From Dactylosporangium vinaceum (GTDB lineage: Bacteria > Actinomycetota > Actinomycetes > Mycobacteriales > Micromonosporaceae), in contig NZ_CP061913.1 of assembly GCF_019904175.1 (NCBI RefSeq), positions 1,364,001 to 1,428,000 on the forward strand: DNA of 64,000 nt. The letters run 5' to 3'. Each line of letters begins with the position of its first letter. Position 1 is the first letter of the stretch. Below the pieces are notes generated by a model. It was not told the DNA's origin, did not search any database, and worked only from the letters and a program-made list of their open reading frames with translations. Positions 29,324 through 38,936 of the stretch are shown piece after piece. Both the position numbers and the translations under genes were made by a program.

Positions 29324-30324
29324 GCGTCGAGACGGAGCCGGTCGCCCGGCCGCAGCGGCGCCGGCTCGTCGACAACGCCGGCCCCGGTGACCGGGTGTTC
29401 CTCGGCCTGGCCCGCGGCGGCGGCAGCCTCGTGCTGGTCCTCATGGTGCTCGTCGGCACGTTCCTGGCCTATCGCGCCTGGGACGCCCTTGACCAGGCCG
29501 GGTTCTCGTTCGTCACCACCGAGCAGTGGAGCCCGGACGGCGGCGGCTTCGGCATCGCGGCGGTCATGGTCGGCACCGTGCTCATCGCGGTGGTCGCGAT
29601 ATCCGTTGCGGTACCGCTGGCCCTGGGCGCCGCGCTCTACATCTCCGAATACGCGCCGCGCTGGCTCAAGCGCACCCTGATCGCGATGGTCGACCTGATG
29701 GCGGCCGTGCCGAGCGTCGTGTTCGGCCTGTGGGGCTTCTTCTTCCTGCAGTGGAAGATCATCGATCTGTCCCGGTGGATCTCCGACTGGTTCGGCTGGA
29801 TCCCGGTCTTCTCGGTCGCGGGAGTCCAGCGGCACGACCCGCTGGCCACCCCGACCGCCTACACCGCCTCGACGTTCATCGCCGGCGTGGTCGTGGCGCT
29901 GATGGTGGCCCCGATCGCCTGCTCGGTGATGCGGGAGGCGTTCGGCCTGGCCCCGGCGGGCGAGCGGGAGGGCGCATACGCGCTCGGGGCCACGCGCTGG
30001 GGCATGATCCGCAGCGTTGTGCTGCCCTTCGGCCGCGGCGCAGCGATCGGCGGCACGATGCTCGGCCTGGGCCGGGCGCTGGGCGAGACGATCGCCGTAG
30101 TCATGATCATTTCGCCGCGCTTCGAGATCCAGCCGCACGTGCTGGAGCACGGCACCAGCTCGGTCTCGTCGCTCATCGCGCTGCGCTACGGCGAGTCCAG
30201 CCCGTTCGGCATCTCGGCGTTGATGGCCGCCGGTGTCGCCCTGTTCGTGCTGACGCTGCTCGTCAACTTCATGGCCGCCTGGGTCGTCTCGCGGTCCCGC
30301 TCCGGCGCCCTGAGCGAGGTGTGA
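29320..30324 (+). CDS. pstC: Phosphate ABC transporter permease PstC
   Basis: A 334-residue inner-membrane permease with six predicted hydrophobic segments. The binding-protein-dependent transport signature is visible: the EAA-like loop EREGAYALGATRWGMIRSVVLP, then GRALGETIAVVMI. With PstA it forms the phosphate channel of the Pst importer, driven by PstB and fed by PstS. It is coupled to the preceding small gene by ATGA and to pstA by GTGA. A loop between segments (WGF...RHDPLATPTAY) is somewhat longer than in proteobacterial PstC. Confidence 0.95.
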   Translation: MSVETEPVARPQRRRLVDNAGPGDRVFLGLARGGGSLVLVLMVLVGTFLAYRAWDALDQAGFSFVTTEQWSPDGGGFGIAAVMVGTVLIAVVAISVAVPLALGAALYISEYAPRWLKRTLIAMVDLMAAVPSVVFGLWGFFFLQWKIIDLSRWISDWFGWIPVFSVAGVQRHDPLATPTAYTASTFIAGVVVALMVAPIACSVMREAFGLAPAGEREGAYALGATRWGMIRSVVLPFGRGAAIGGTMLGLGRALGETIAVVMIISPRFEIQPHVLEHGTSSVSSLIALRYGESSPFGISALMAAGVALFVLTLLVNFMAAWVVSRSRSGALSEV

Positions 30325-31550
30325 CGGTGACCGTGCTTGACCGGACCGCCGCGGAGCCCACCGCCGCCACCGTCGTGCCCGGCCGGCCCGGCGGGTCGAA
30401 CGCCCAGCCGCGCCGGCGCACCAGCGGGCTGCGCCGCACCGACGTCTACGCGGTCACCGGCGCCCTCGCCGCCGGCGCCGCCTTCACCCTCGTGCTGTGG
30501 ACGCAGCTCGGCCCGTTCACCGGCGTGCTCGGGTGGGTCGTCACGACATGGTCAGTGGTCGTCGTCTTCTATGCGGTGCTTGTCTCGCTCGACGAGAACC
30601 GCGCCGCCATGCGCGACCGGATCAGCGCGTTCGTCGTGCACTCGCTGGCGGCCGTGCTGCTCGCCGCGCTCTTCTTCGTCCTCGGCTACACGCTCAGCCG
30701 CGGCTGGCGCGCGATCATCCACCTGAACTTCTACACGCAGGATGTGAGCTCGACCCTCGCGACCGACCCGCTCACCAAGGGCGGCGTGCTCCACGCGATC
30801 TACGGCACGCTCATCGAGCTCGGCATCGCGCTGGGCTTCGCGGTGCCGCTGGGCCTGCTCGCCGCGGTGTACCTGCACGAGGTGCCGGGTCGGTTCACCC
30901 GGTTCATCCGCACGGTCGTGGAGGCGATGACCGCGCTGCCCGACATCATCGCCGGGTTGTTCATCTACGCGACCCTGATCCTCATCTTCCACTGGGGACC
31001 GTCGGGGTTCGCGGCCGCGTGCGCACTGTCCGTGACGATCTTGCCGATCATCATCCGGGCCTCCGACGTGGTGTTCCGGCTGGTGCCCGGGTCGCTCAAG
31101 GAGGCCTCGCTGGCCCTCGGCGCGAGCCGGTGGCGGACCACCTGGAACGTGCTGCTGCCGACCGCCCGCTCGGGCCTGGCCACGGCCGTCATCCTGGGCG
31201 CCGCCCGGGCGATCGGCGAGACCGCGCCCGTGCTGCTGACCGCCGGGGCGACCGGCTACATGAACCTCGATCCGTTCCGCGGCGCCATGATGTCGCTGCC
31301 GCTGCTGGCCTACACGCAGGTCCAGTCGCCGGAGCCGAACGAGATCGCCCGCGGCTTCGGCACCGCGTCGGTCCTGCTCATCCTCGTCGTGCTGCTGTTC
31401 ATCGTCGCCCGCGCGATCGGCGGGCGCGGACCCGGCGAACTCACCAGGCGCGGCCGGCGCCGCCGCGCGGCCGCCTCGGAGCGCGACGTACGCCGCATGA
31501 CGCGCACCGATCCGACCACCGTTGCGTCAAGAGAAGAGGCCGCACCATGA
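30321..31550 (+). CDS. pstA: Phosphate ABC transporter permease PstA
   Basis: A 409-residue permease, longer than typical PstA (about 280-300) because of an N-terminal extension with two extra hydrophobic segments (residues about 45-95) before the canonical six-segment domain. The EAA-like loop is SLKEASLALGASRWRTTWNVLLP, followed by GAARAIGETAPVLLT. GTG 30321 overlaps the pstC stop; GTG 30327 is an alternative. The tail is basic. The stop overlaps the pstS ATG. It pairs with PstC to form the transport channel. Confidence 0.93.
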   Translation: MTVTVLDRTAAEPTAATVVPGRPGGSNAQPRRRTSGLRRTDVYAVTGALAAGAAFTLVLWTQLGPFTGVLGWVVTTWSVVVVFYAVLVSLDENRAAMRDRISAFVVHSLAAVLLAALFFVLGYTLSRGWRAIIHLNFYTQDVSSTLATDPLTKGGVLHAIYGTLIELGIALGFAVPLGLLAAVYLHEVPGRFTRFIRTVVEAMTALPDIIAGLFIYATLILIFHWGPSGFAAACALSVTILPIIIRASDVVFRLVPGSLKEASLALGASRWRTTWNVLLPTARSGLATAVILGAARAIGETAPVLLTAGATGYMNLDPFRGAMMSLPLLAYTQVQSPEPNEIARGFGTASVLLILVVLLFIVARAIGGRGPGELTRRGRRRRAAASERDVRRMTRTDPTTVASREEAAP

Positions 31551-33277
31551 ACACTCGCCGGATCCGATGGCGACGCCGGACGGCGGTGCTGATCACGGCG
31601 CTCTGCGCGGCGTTCGTGAGCCTCGTCCCCGCGAACCCGGCCCGCGCGGCCGATTTCGTGCCGATCTCGGGCGGCGGCTCGACCTGGTCCTACAACGCGT
31701 TCCAGGCGTGGATCACGAACGTGAAGCAGTACCAGATGCGGGTCGACTACGAGCGGACCGGCTCGACCGTAGGCCGCAACAAGTTCCGCGAGGGCACGCT
31801 TGACTGGGCGGCGTCCGACATCCCCTACGGCGTCAAGGACGGCATCAACCCGGACCCGCCGCCGGCCCGCGGATACGTCTACATGCCGGACACCGCCGGC
31901 GGCACGACGTTCATGTACAACCTGAAGATCGGGGCCAGCCGGGTCACAAACCTGCGGTTGTCCGGCGAGAACATCGCCAAGATCTTCACCGGTGTGATCA
32001 CCAGATGGAACGACCCCGCGATCAAGGCCGACAACCCGGGCCTGAGCCTGCCGGGCATCACGATCGTCCCGGTGGTCCGCTCGGACGGGTCCGGCTCCAG
32101 CGCCCAGTTCACCCAGTGGATGGTCGCGCAGCAGCCCGCACTCTGGACGGCGTACTGCGGCAAGGTCCACCGCGACCCGTGCACGCAGACCTCGGCCTAC
32201 CCGGTCCTCGGCGGTTCGGCGATGATCGGCCAGGCGGGCGACCTCGGCGTCTCGGGCTACGTCGCGCAGGCCGACGCGGTGGGCTCCATCGGCTACGTCG
32301 AGTACTCCTACGCCCTCGCCGCCCGGTTCCCGGTCGCCAAGGTGCTCAACAAGGCCGGCTACTACACCGAGCCCACGGCCGGCCACGTCGCCGTCTCGCT
32401 GCTCAAGGCGAAGATCAACAATGACCGGAACGACAGGGCCACGTACCTGACCCAGGACCTGACCGACGTCTACGCGAACACCGACCCGCGCACCTACGTG
32501 CTGTCCTCGTACTCGTACATGATCCTGCCGACGACCAACGAATACGGCTTCACGAACCAGAAGGGGTACACCCTCGGGGAGTTCGGGAAGTATCTGCTGT
32601 GCCAGGGCCAGAGCCAGGTCAACGCGCTCGGGTACTCGGCCCTGCCGATCAACCTGGTCCAGGCCGGCTTCGGCCAGCTGTCGCAGGTGCCCGGCGCCCA
32701 GGTGCCGGCGACGGACATCAGCAAGTGCAACAACCCGACGTTCTCCACGGACGGCACCAACACCCTGGCCAAGAACGACCCGAATCCGCCGGCCTGCGAC
32801 AGGCAGGGATCGACCCAGTGCACCACCGGCACTGGCGGCACCGGCACCGGTACCGGCGGCAACAGCAACGGCAATGCCAACAACGGCGGCACGGGGAACA
32901 ACGGCACCAACGGCGGGACCACGAACACGGGCGGCACCGGGAACACCGCCGGCAACGGCACTGGCACCGGTACCGGCACCAATGCTTCGGGCGCCCCGAC
33001 CGGTGCCGCCGGCTCCACCCCGACCTGCGACCCCGACACCGGCATCTGCTCGGGTGGCGACGGCGCCGGCGGCGGGGGACAGGGCGGCGGTAGCGGTACG
33101 GCAGGCCAGGTCGACGCGGCGGCGGTGGAGACGTCGCCGGCCCTCGGCAACGGCATGGAACTCGCCTTGATGGTGGTCGCCGCGGCCCTCCTGCTCGGCC
33201 TCGGCCTGATCCCGCCGCTGACCGCGCAGTACGGCGCGAACCGGCGGGCCCGGCGCAACCGGACGGAAGGCTTCTGA
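31547..33277 (+). CDS. pstS: Membrane-anchored phosphate-binding protein PstS-like
   Basis: A 576-residue secreted protein. It has a signal peptide (cleavage near ARA-ADF), then a PBP domain with PstS hallmarks: SGGGSTWSYNAFQAW, DWAASDIPY and the phosphate-loop-like RSDGSGSS. After about residue 415 comes a long Gly/Thr/Asn linker, then a TM helix near the C-terminus (MELALMVVAAALLLGLGL) and a basic tail. The usual PstS is a lipoprotein of about 350 residues; here there is no lipobox, and a C-terminal helix anchors the protein instead. The linker would hold the binding domain away from the membrane. ATG overlaps the pstA stop and the stop overlaps the next ATG. Confidence 0.9.
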   Translation: MNTRRIRWRRRTAVLITALCAAFVSLVPANPARAADFVPISGGGSTWSYNAFQAWITNVKQYQMRVDYERTGSTVGRNKFREGTLDWAASDIPYGVKDGINPDPPPARGYVYMPDTAGGTTFMYNLKIGASRVTNLRLSGENIAKIFTGVITRWNDPAIKADNPGLSLPGITIVPVVRSDGSGSSAQFTQWMVAQQPALWTAYCGKVHRDPCTQTSAYPVLGGSAMIGQAGDLGVSGYVAQADAVGSIGYVEYSYALAARFPVAKVLNKAGYYTEPTAGHVAVSLLKAKINNDRNDRATYLTQDLTDVYANTDPRTYVLSSYSYMILPTTNEYGFTNQKGYTLGEFGKYLLCQGQSQVNALGYSALPINLVQAGFGQLSQVPGAQVPATDISKCNNPTFSTDGTNTLAKNDPNPPACDRQGSTQCTTGTGGTGTGTGGNSNGNANNGGTGNNGTNGGTTNTGGTGNTAGNGTGTGTGTNASGAPTGAAGSTPTCDPDTGICSGGDGAGGGGQGGGSGTAGQVDAAAVETSPALGNGMELALMVVAAALLLGLGLIPPLTAQYGANRRARRNRTEGF

Positions 33278-35937
33278 TGCGGCCCGTCCTCGGCCCGGAC
33301 GGCCGCCGGCGCGTCGCCGGCGGCCTGGCCGCGGCGCTCGCCGCCCTCGGCCTGGTCGCGCTCGGGCCGGTCGGCCCGGCCCGGGCGGACACCGTCGACC
33401 AGATCAGCGGCAACGGCACGACCGACTCCGCCGTCACCGTCCGCTGGGACAAGGGCCTCCTCGGCCGGGACAACACCACTGTCGTCAAGCCGCGCGACCC
33501 CGCCGACCCCTACGCCTTCATGCACAAGGACTTCCAGAACCTCGAGGTCACGGTCGGCCAGACCCGGAGCCTGGTGCACCAGGCGGTCAAGGTGACCTGG
33601 AAGGGCTTCAAGCCGACCCTCGGGGCGTACCAGGCGAACTACCTGCAGGTCATGGAGTGCTACGGCGACACGGACGCCGGCCCCCAGCCCGAGAACTGCC
33701 AGTACGGCAGCCTCGGCATGCGCCAGAGCGGCTCCGGCGGCTCGTACACGGGCGTGCGCAACGGCACGCTCTGCGCGAGCCACACGCCCAGTGCCACGAG
33801 CCCGGTGCCGACGGCCGACGGCAGCGTGGCCGGCCTCGGCTGCGACCCGGCCGAGGACCCGTCCGCGCCCGGGTTCTCGCACCGCGGACCGACCGACTCC
33901 ACGTCCGTCTACACGGTGCCCTTCGTGCCGGTCGGGACCACGACCAAGATCTACGATCCGGCGCTGTACCCGTTCAAGGCGAGCAACACCAACGAGATCC
34001 AGCAGGCGGGCACCCGGGCCGACGGCACCGGCGACCTGTACTTCAACACGCTCACCCGCACGGAGGCGCCCGGCCTCGGCTGCGGCGCGGTGCTGACCGA
34101 CGGCCGGCCGCGAGACTGCTGGCTGGTGATCGTGCCGCGCGGCGAGTACGAGCCCAACGGCTGGAAGATCGAGGGTGACGGCCCGGCCGGCGCGATCCAG
34201 GAGTCGCCGCTCGGCGCCGGGTCCTGGGCCCAGCGCCTGCAGATCCACCTCGGCTACAACCCGCTCGAGCAGGACTGCCCGATCGGGTCGGCCAAGGAGC
34301 GCCAGACCCAGGGGACCGAGCTGGTGTCCCACGCGGTCGTCTCCTGGCAGCTCGCGCTGAACGCCGCGGCGAACTGCAAGCGGATCTACGGCTACTCCAC
34401 CACGCCCGAGGGCTCGAACACCACCCAGCTGGGCAGCCCGGACTCCGAGGCCGGTCTCGCCTTCACCAACGTCGTGGTGGGCAGTGAGGCGGTCCGCAAC
34501 GGCTCGCCGGCGCCGGCGCTGCCGCCGATCGTGTACATGCCCGTCGCGGTCTCGGCGGCCGCCTTCGCCTTCAACGTCAACCTCAGCAAGGGGTACGTCA
34601 CCACGCCGATCAAGCTCACCCCGCGGCTGCTGGCCAAGGCGCTTACCCAGTCCTACCAGAGCGACCTCACGGAGTACACGAGCACCGGCTCCCTGCCCGC
34701 GTGGGCCCGGCAGAACCCGGACTTCCTCACCCGGGACAAGGAGTTCATCAAGCTCAACCCCGACATCGGCGACCGGGCCGGCGCCAATCTCACGTCACCG
34801 CTGCTGACGGCCGAGCACTCCGGTGTCATCCGGCAGATCTGGGCCTGGATCCTGACCGACCAGTCGGCCCGCGACTGGCTGGGCGGCAAGCCGGACGAGT
34901 ACGGCATGGTCATCAACGACGTCTATCAAAACCTGAAGTTGGGCAAAGAGCCGCTCGACGCGTTCCCGCGCCCCAACGTCTGCTTCGACACCAAGCAGCC
35001 GGGCGAGCCGAAAACCGGCCGCTGCACGCTCGACCTGCTGCCGTATCTGGAGAACTTCGACGAGAGCGCCAGCCACATCCGGGCCGCCAACAGCCCGCAC
35101 GGGGCCGACTGGGACCCGAACGCGACGGCGCCGGGCGGCACGGCCGGCTGGTGGAAGGTCGCCAACCCGATCCAGTTCCCGGGGCAGACGCTGATGTGGG
35201 GCGTCATGGACACCGCCAGCATGGCCAACTACGGCCTCGTCGGCGCCGAGCTGTGCAAGGCCGACGGCACGGGGTGCGTGGCCCCGACCACCACGTCGGT
35301 CGGCACCGCCGTCGCCAACTGGAAGCGCGACGAGTTCGGGCTGCCCCAGGTCGACCCCGCGAACCCGGGCGCCGGCGGCTATCCGCTGAGCTCGGTCACC
35401 TACGCGGCGGTCCGCCTGAACCTCGACCTGGCGGCGCGCTCCGACTACGCCGCGTTCGTCAAGTACGCCGTGAACGAGGGCCAGCAGCCGGGCGTGAACC
35501 CCGGTCAGCTGCCGCACGGGTATCTGCCAATCCCCGCGAGCCTGCGCACGATCGCCATGGCCGGCGCCGATCTGCTGCTGCTGCCCGACCCGCTGGCCCG
35601 CCCGACGCCGACCGCGACGGGGGGAGCCGCGATCACCGGCAACGGCAACAGCAGCGGCAACGGCACGTCCGGCAATACCGGACACTCCGGCAACACGGGG
35701 GCCGGCTCGACGGCGAGCGGCGTGCCCGACACCGGCGCCCGCCCGTCGGCGTCGGCCCCGTCACCGGCGCCCTTCACCACCACGTCGGCGAGCCCGGTCG
35801 CGGCGGCGCAGACCACACCGGCCCTGGCGATCGGCGTGATCCGGTGGGCGCTGGTGATCGTGCTCGTCGCGGGCCTCGGCGGGGCGGTCGGCGGTCCGCT
35901 GCTCCGGCTCGTCCTCAGCCGCCGCCCGGAGCCGTGA
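33277..35937 (+). CDS. Large secreted PBP-like protein with C-terminal anchor
   Basis: An 886-residue protein with a signal peptide (PARADTVDQ cleavage region), a large extracellular part, a Ser/Thr/Gly linker from about residue 785 and a C-terminal TM helix with a basic tail. The middle contains segments like those of type-2 periplasmic binding proteins (KLTPRLLAKALTQSY, then DRAGANLTSPLLTAEHSGVIRQIW). It has several Cys pairs, suggesting disulfides. I do not recognise the N-terminal 300 residues. It starts within the pstS stop (TGATG), so it is translationally coupled and likely part of the phosphate-uptake surface complex (inference). Confidence 0.75.
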   Translation: MRPVLGPDGRRRVAGGLAAALAALGLVALGPVGPARADTVDQISGNGTTDSAVTVRWDKGLLGRDNTTVVKPRDPADPYAFMHKDFQNLEVTVGQTRSLVHQAVKVTWKGFKPTLGAYQANYLQVMECYGDTDAGPQPENCQYGSLGMRQSGSGGSYTGVRNGTLCASHTPSATSPVPTADGSVAGLGCDPAEDPSAPGFSHRGPTDSTSVYTVPFVPVGTTTKIYDPALYPFKASNTNEIQQAGTRADGTGDLYFNTLTRTEAPGLGCGAVLTDGRPRDCWLVIVPRGEYEPNGWKIEGDGPAGAIQESPLGAGSWAQRLQIHLGYNPLEQDCPIGSAKERQTQGTELVSHAVVSWQLALNAAANCKRIYGYSTTPEGSNTTQLGSPDSEAGLAFTNVVVGSEAVRNGSPAPALPPIVYMPVAVSAAAFAFNVNLSKGYVTTPIKLTPRLLAKALTQSYQSDLTEYTSTGSLPAWARQNPDFLTRDKEFIKLNPDIGDRAGANLTSPLLTAEHSGVIRQIWAWILTDQSARDWLGGKPDEYGMVINDVYQNLKLGKEPLDAFPRPNVCFDTKQPGEPKTGRCTLDLLPYLENFDESASHIRAANSPHGADWDPNATAPGGTAGWWKVANPIQFPGQTLMWGVMDTASMANYGLVGAELCKADGTGCVAPTTTSVGTAVANWKRDEFGLPQVDPANPGAGGYPLSSVTYAAVRLNLDLAARSDYAAFVKYAVNEGQQPGVNPGQLPHGYLPIPASLRTIAMAGADLLLLPDPLARPTPTATGGAAITGNGNSSGNGTSGNTGHSGNTGAGSTASGVPDTGARPSASAPSPAPFTTTSASPVAAAQTTPALAIGVIRWALVIVLVAGLGGAVGGPLLRLVLSRRPEP

Positions 35938-35988
35938 TCCCGCGGCCCGCGCACTGCGACCGGCCGCCGGCATGAACACCAGGCGACA

Positions 35989-36006
35989 GCCGGGGAAAGA
36001 CCCGGC
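35989..36006 (+). terminator. Short hairpin after the PBP-like gene
   Basis: GCCGGG (35989-35994) pairs with CCCGGC (36001-36006) around the loop GAAAGA. It lies about 50 bases after the stop at 35937 and has no T-run. It may terminate or attenuate transcription between the pstC operon and the gene at 36164. Confidence 0.35.
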
Positions 36007-36163
36007 CATCAACCGTAACCGCTCCTTAAGTCCGGCGTACCCGCACGTATCGCGAGCCTCCATGCACTTCCGGTTTCGACCCCGCCCCGCATGTACCCAG
36101 GATGGTGTCGCCCGCCCCGAGTCGGGACAGGCATTGCGGCCACCATCGCAGGAAAGGACGCAC

Positions 36164-37390
36164 ATGATCAACACGAAGCGGCTCGTGCGCAGGCTGCTGG
36201 TCGGCGGTATCGCCACCGCGACCGTCGCCACGGGTCTCGTCGCCGGCGTCGCCGGGCCCGCCTCCGCCGACCCGGTCGGCGCGCTGGCGGGTGTCGGCTC
36301 GGATACCACCCAGGACGTGCTGAACGGCGCCGCCGACAGCATCGGCAACGGCATCGTCGGCTCCTGGGACGCCGTCGACCCGATCACCAAGACCCAGCAC
36401 CTGGTGTTCAGCCCGAAGCGCAGCTGCACCCTGAACCGGCCGAACGGCTCGGGCCAGGGCGTCACCGCTCTGCGTCAGTCAGGTGGCGTGGCGGCGGCCA
36501 TCGCCGCGCCGTTCGCCGACGAGGTCGACCAGCCCGAGGCCGGCTGCATCGACTTCGCCCGCTCCTCGGGCGACCCGGGCACCTCGCAGGCCAACGGCGG
36601 CCGCTGGGTGTACGTGCCGTTCGCGCTGGACGCGGTGACGGTCGCCTCGAAGCACTCCGGCGACGCCACCGCGACGAACTACAACGCGCTCAGCTACGAC
36701 CCGGCCAACGCCACCACCGGCGCCGGCACCCTGCAGAAGCTGTACCGTGACGGCGCCCAGGTCACCATCAACGGCGTCACGTACGACCCGCAGTGCGCCG
36801 CCACCTGCTCCGGTGGGGCGACCCCGATCCACCTCTACATCCCGCAGAGCGGCTCGGGCACGCGCTCCTTCTGGCTGACCAAGATGGGCATCACCACGGT
36901 CCCGACCTGGGTCCACGACCGTGCGTTCAACGGCACCGACTTCTCCGGCGCGCTTGTCGAGGAGCACGACGGCACGGTGCTGCAGAACGACGCCCTGGGC
37001 CTCGCCCCGTTCTCGATCTCCCAGTGGGTGGGCCAGCGCAACAACCACGGCGACCGTCGCAACGGCGCGCACCTGCACAGCCTGGTGAACACCGCGACGG
37101 GCACCGTGATCAACCCGCTCACCGGCGCCTTCCCGACGGCGGAGACGGGCAACCTCAACACCTCCTTCATCATTCGCCGCGAGGTCTACAACGTGGTCGA
37201 GTGGAAGAAGGTGAACGTCGGCAACGCCGACTTCGACGCGCAGCTCTACTCGGTCTTCGGCCCCGGCCAGGGCCTGTGCAGCAAGTCGACGGTCATCCTC
37301 AACTACGGCTTCGGCCTGCTCAACAGCTCGCCGCTGGGCCACACCTGCGGCCAGATCGTCGACGGCCTCCGCGCCTTCGCGACCGACTGA
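36164..37390 (+). CDS. Secreted PBP-like (PstS-related) protein
   Basis: A 408-residue secreted protein with a clear signal peptide (PASADPVGA cleavage) and no lipobox, TM anchor or sortase motif, so it is probably released or held non-covalently. Segments GVGSDTTQDVLNGAAD near the mature N-terminus and IPQSGSGTRSFWL near residue 225 are typical of PstS-like phosphate-binding proteins (the SGSGT loop binds phosphate). ATG 36164 follows GGAAAGGA. It has its own upstream region of 226 bases, including GGCATTG at 36130, and is followed by a strong hairpin, so it may be monocistronic. Confidence 0.85.
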   Translation: MINTKRLVRRLLVGGIATATVATGLVAGVAGPASADPVGALAGVGSDTTQDVLNGAADSIGNGIVGSWDAVDPITKTQHLVFSPKRSCTLNRPNGSGQGVTALRQSGGVAAAIAAPFADEVDQPEAGCIDFARSSGDPGTSQANGGRWVYVPFALDAVTVASKHSGDATATNYNALSYDPANATTGAGTLQKLYRDGAQVTINGVTYDPQCAATCSGGATPIHLYIPQSGSGTRSFWLTKMGITTVPTWVHDRAFNGTDFSGALVEEHDGTVLQNDALGLAPFSISQWVGQRNNHGDRRNGAHLHSLVNTATGTVINPLTGAFPTAETGNLNTSFIIRREVYNVVEWKKVNVGNADFDAQLYSVFGPGQGLCSKSTVILNYGFGLLNSSPLGHTCGQIVDGLRAFATD

Positions 37391-37405
37391 GCACCTGAAT
37401 CCGGA

Positions 37406-37442
37406 CCGGTACCTGGCCGGCGGAGCGCGGGCCAGGTACCGG
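37406..37442 (+). terminator. Strong 13-bp hairpin
   Basis: CCGGTACCTGGCC (37406-37418) is a perfect inverted match of GGCCAGGTACCGG (37430-37442) with an 11-base loop. It lies 16 bases after the stop of the PBP-like gene. It has no T-run, as is usual for actinobacterial terminators. A second inverted repeat (GCACAGCCCT near 37449 and AGGGCTGTGC near 37513) follows before the next gene. Confidence 0.65.
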
Positions 37443-37564
37443 ACCTTCGCACAGCCCTTGGGCATTGATCCAACACCCACAGTCGCCCGGGGGGCCATCC
37501 CCGGGGTCGTCCAGGGCTGTGCAGCGGGCATTGCCCTCTATGAGAAAGGTCAGTGTAGCCCCTG

Positions 37565-38857
37565 ATGAAGACCACTTCCCTGCAGCGCCGGGCCGTCATG
37601 GCCGGTGTGGTGCTCGGGGCGATGGGAGCGACACTGCTCGCCCCCGCGATCGCCGACGCTCAGGTCCCCAGCCCGCTGCCCGCGGGCATCAACCTGGGCG
37701 GCCTCCACCTCACCCCGACCTCGGGCGACGGGTCCGTCGTGCCGAACTTCGTCGCCGACAGCGCCTGCGCCGCCGGCACCAACCTGGCGAACGTGAACAC
37801 GATCGACCTGGCCGGCACCGAGCAGACCGTCTCCAACAACGTGTCGGGCGCGGTCGCGGTGGGCGGGCACTTCGGTGCCAAGTTCAACACCGACATGGCG
37901 ACCGTCCAGGCGGCGGCCGGCAACGGCACCGCGGAGTCGTTCCTCTTCCTGGTCGACTGCCGCACGGGCGCCGGGCACGGCACCTACACCGACGCCGTCA
38001 TCGTCGACTTCGCGGCGGACGGCACCTGGCAGGTCCACGCCGACGTCCAGCCGGCGGCGGACACGACCACGACGCTGGCCCCGGCCGGCCAGACGGTCGC
38101 GCCCGGCACCAACGTGACCCTCACGGCGACGGTCTCCCCGGCCGCCGCGACGGGCACCGTCGAGTTCAAGGAGGGCGGCACCACGCTGTTCACCACCCCG
38201 GCGGGCAGCGGCACCTTCACCTACTCGACGACGGCTCTGACGAACGGGTCGCACAGCATCACCGCGACCTTCCACTCGGCCAACACCGCCGCCTACAAGG
38301 ACTCGACCTCCTCGGCGGCGACGGTCACGGTCGCCAGCGACACCTCCACGGCCACGGAGACCATCCAGGTCGCGGTGCCGCAGGAGCAGGGCGTGTTCAC
38401 CATGACGGTGGACCCGGGCATCGTGGACATGGGCACCGCCCACCTCACGGGCACGGGGAGCGACAGGCATTTCCACGCCGACGGCAACCTGAAGAACGTG
38501 AACGTCTCCGACGGTCGCGACCAGACGATCCCGGGCTGGTCGGTCACGGGTCAGGTCGGCAACTTCACCAACACGGCGGACACCACCAAGTCCTTCTCCG
38601 GCAACAGCCTGGGCTGGACGCCGGCCGTCGTGCAGCAGAACGCGGCCGGCAACGTCACCGCCGGTGCCGCCGTCGCCACCAACGCCTCTCCGGGCCTGAC
38701 CAGCGCCAGCACGCTCGGCGGGGCCAAGGCCGGCAAGGGTCTCGGCGACAGCAAGCTCGGCGCTGCCCTGGCCCTGGACTTCCCGAAGGGGACCACGCCG
38801 GGCACCTACGCCGCGACGATCACGATCACCGGCCTCGGCGGCACCCCGCTCGCCTAG
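37565..38857 (+). CDS. Secreted protein: shared novel domain, Ig-like domain, WxL-like C-terminus
   Basis: A 430-residue secreted protein. It has a signal peptide (IADAQVPS). Next is a domain of about 130 residues (LPAGINLGGLHLTP to VIVDFAADGTW) also found in the proteins at 41949 and 42578. An Ig-like repeat of the BIG3 type (GTVEFKEGGTTLFTTPAGSGTFTYS, about 195-255) follows. The C-terminal region has WxL-like traits (PGWSVTGQVGNF, LGWTP). No TM anchor or LPxTG motif is present, so surface retention would rely on the WxL-like part. The leader GAGAAAGG-x14-ATGAAGAC resembles that of the gene at 42578. It precedes a WxL-interacting-like gene. Ligand unknown. Confidence 0.75.
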   Translation: MKTTSLQRRAVMAGVVLGAMGATLLAPAIADAQVPSPLPAGINLGGLHLTPTSGDGSVVPNFVADSACAAGTNLANVNTIDLAGTEQTVSNNVSGAVAVGGHFGAKFNTDMATVQAAAGNGTAESFLFLVDCRTGAGHGTYTDAVIVDFAADGTWQVHADVQPAADTTTTLAPAGQTVAPGTNVTLTATVSPAAATGTVEFKEGGTTLFTTPAGSGTFTYSTTALTNGSHSITATFHSANTAAYKDSTSSAATVTVASDTSTATETIQVAVPQEQGVFTMTVDPGIVDMGTAHLTGTGSDRHFHADGNLKNVNVSDGRDQTIPGWSVTGQVGNFTNTADTTKSFSGNSLGWTPAVVQQNAAGNVTAGAAVATNASPGLTSASTLGGAKAGKGLGDSKLGAALALDFPKGTTPGTYAATITITGLGGTPLA

Positions 38858-38936
38858 GTCGTCCGAAGGGGAGGGGCGTCCGGACTCCGGGCGCTCCTCC
38901 TCGAGGTACCAGCCGAATGTGAATGGATGTAGTGAC

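Noticed and set aside
32815..33105. Gly/Thr/Asn-rich repeat as a separate element
   Set aside because: It is the in-frame linker of the PstS-like protein.
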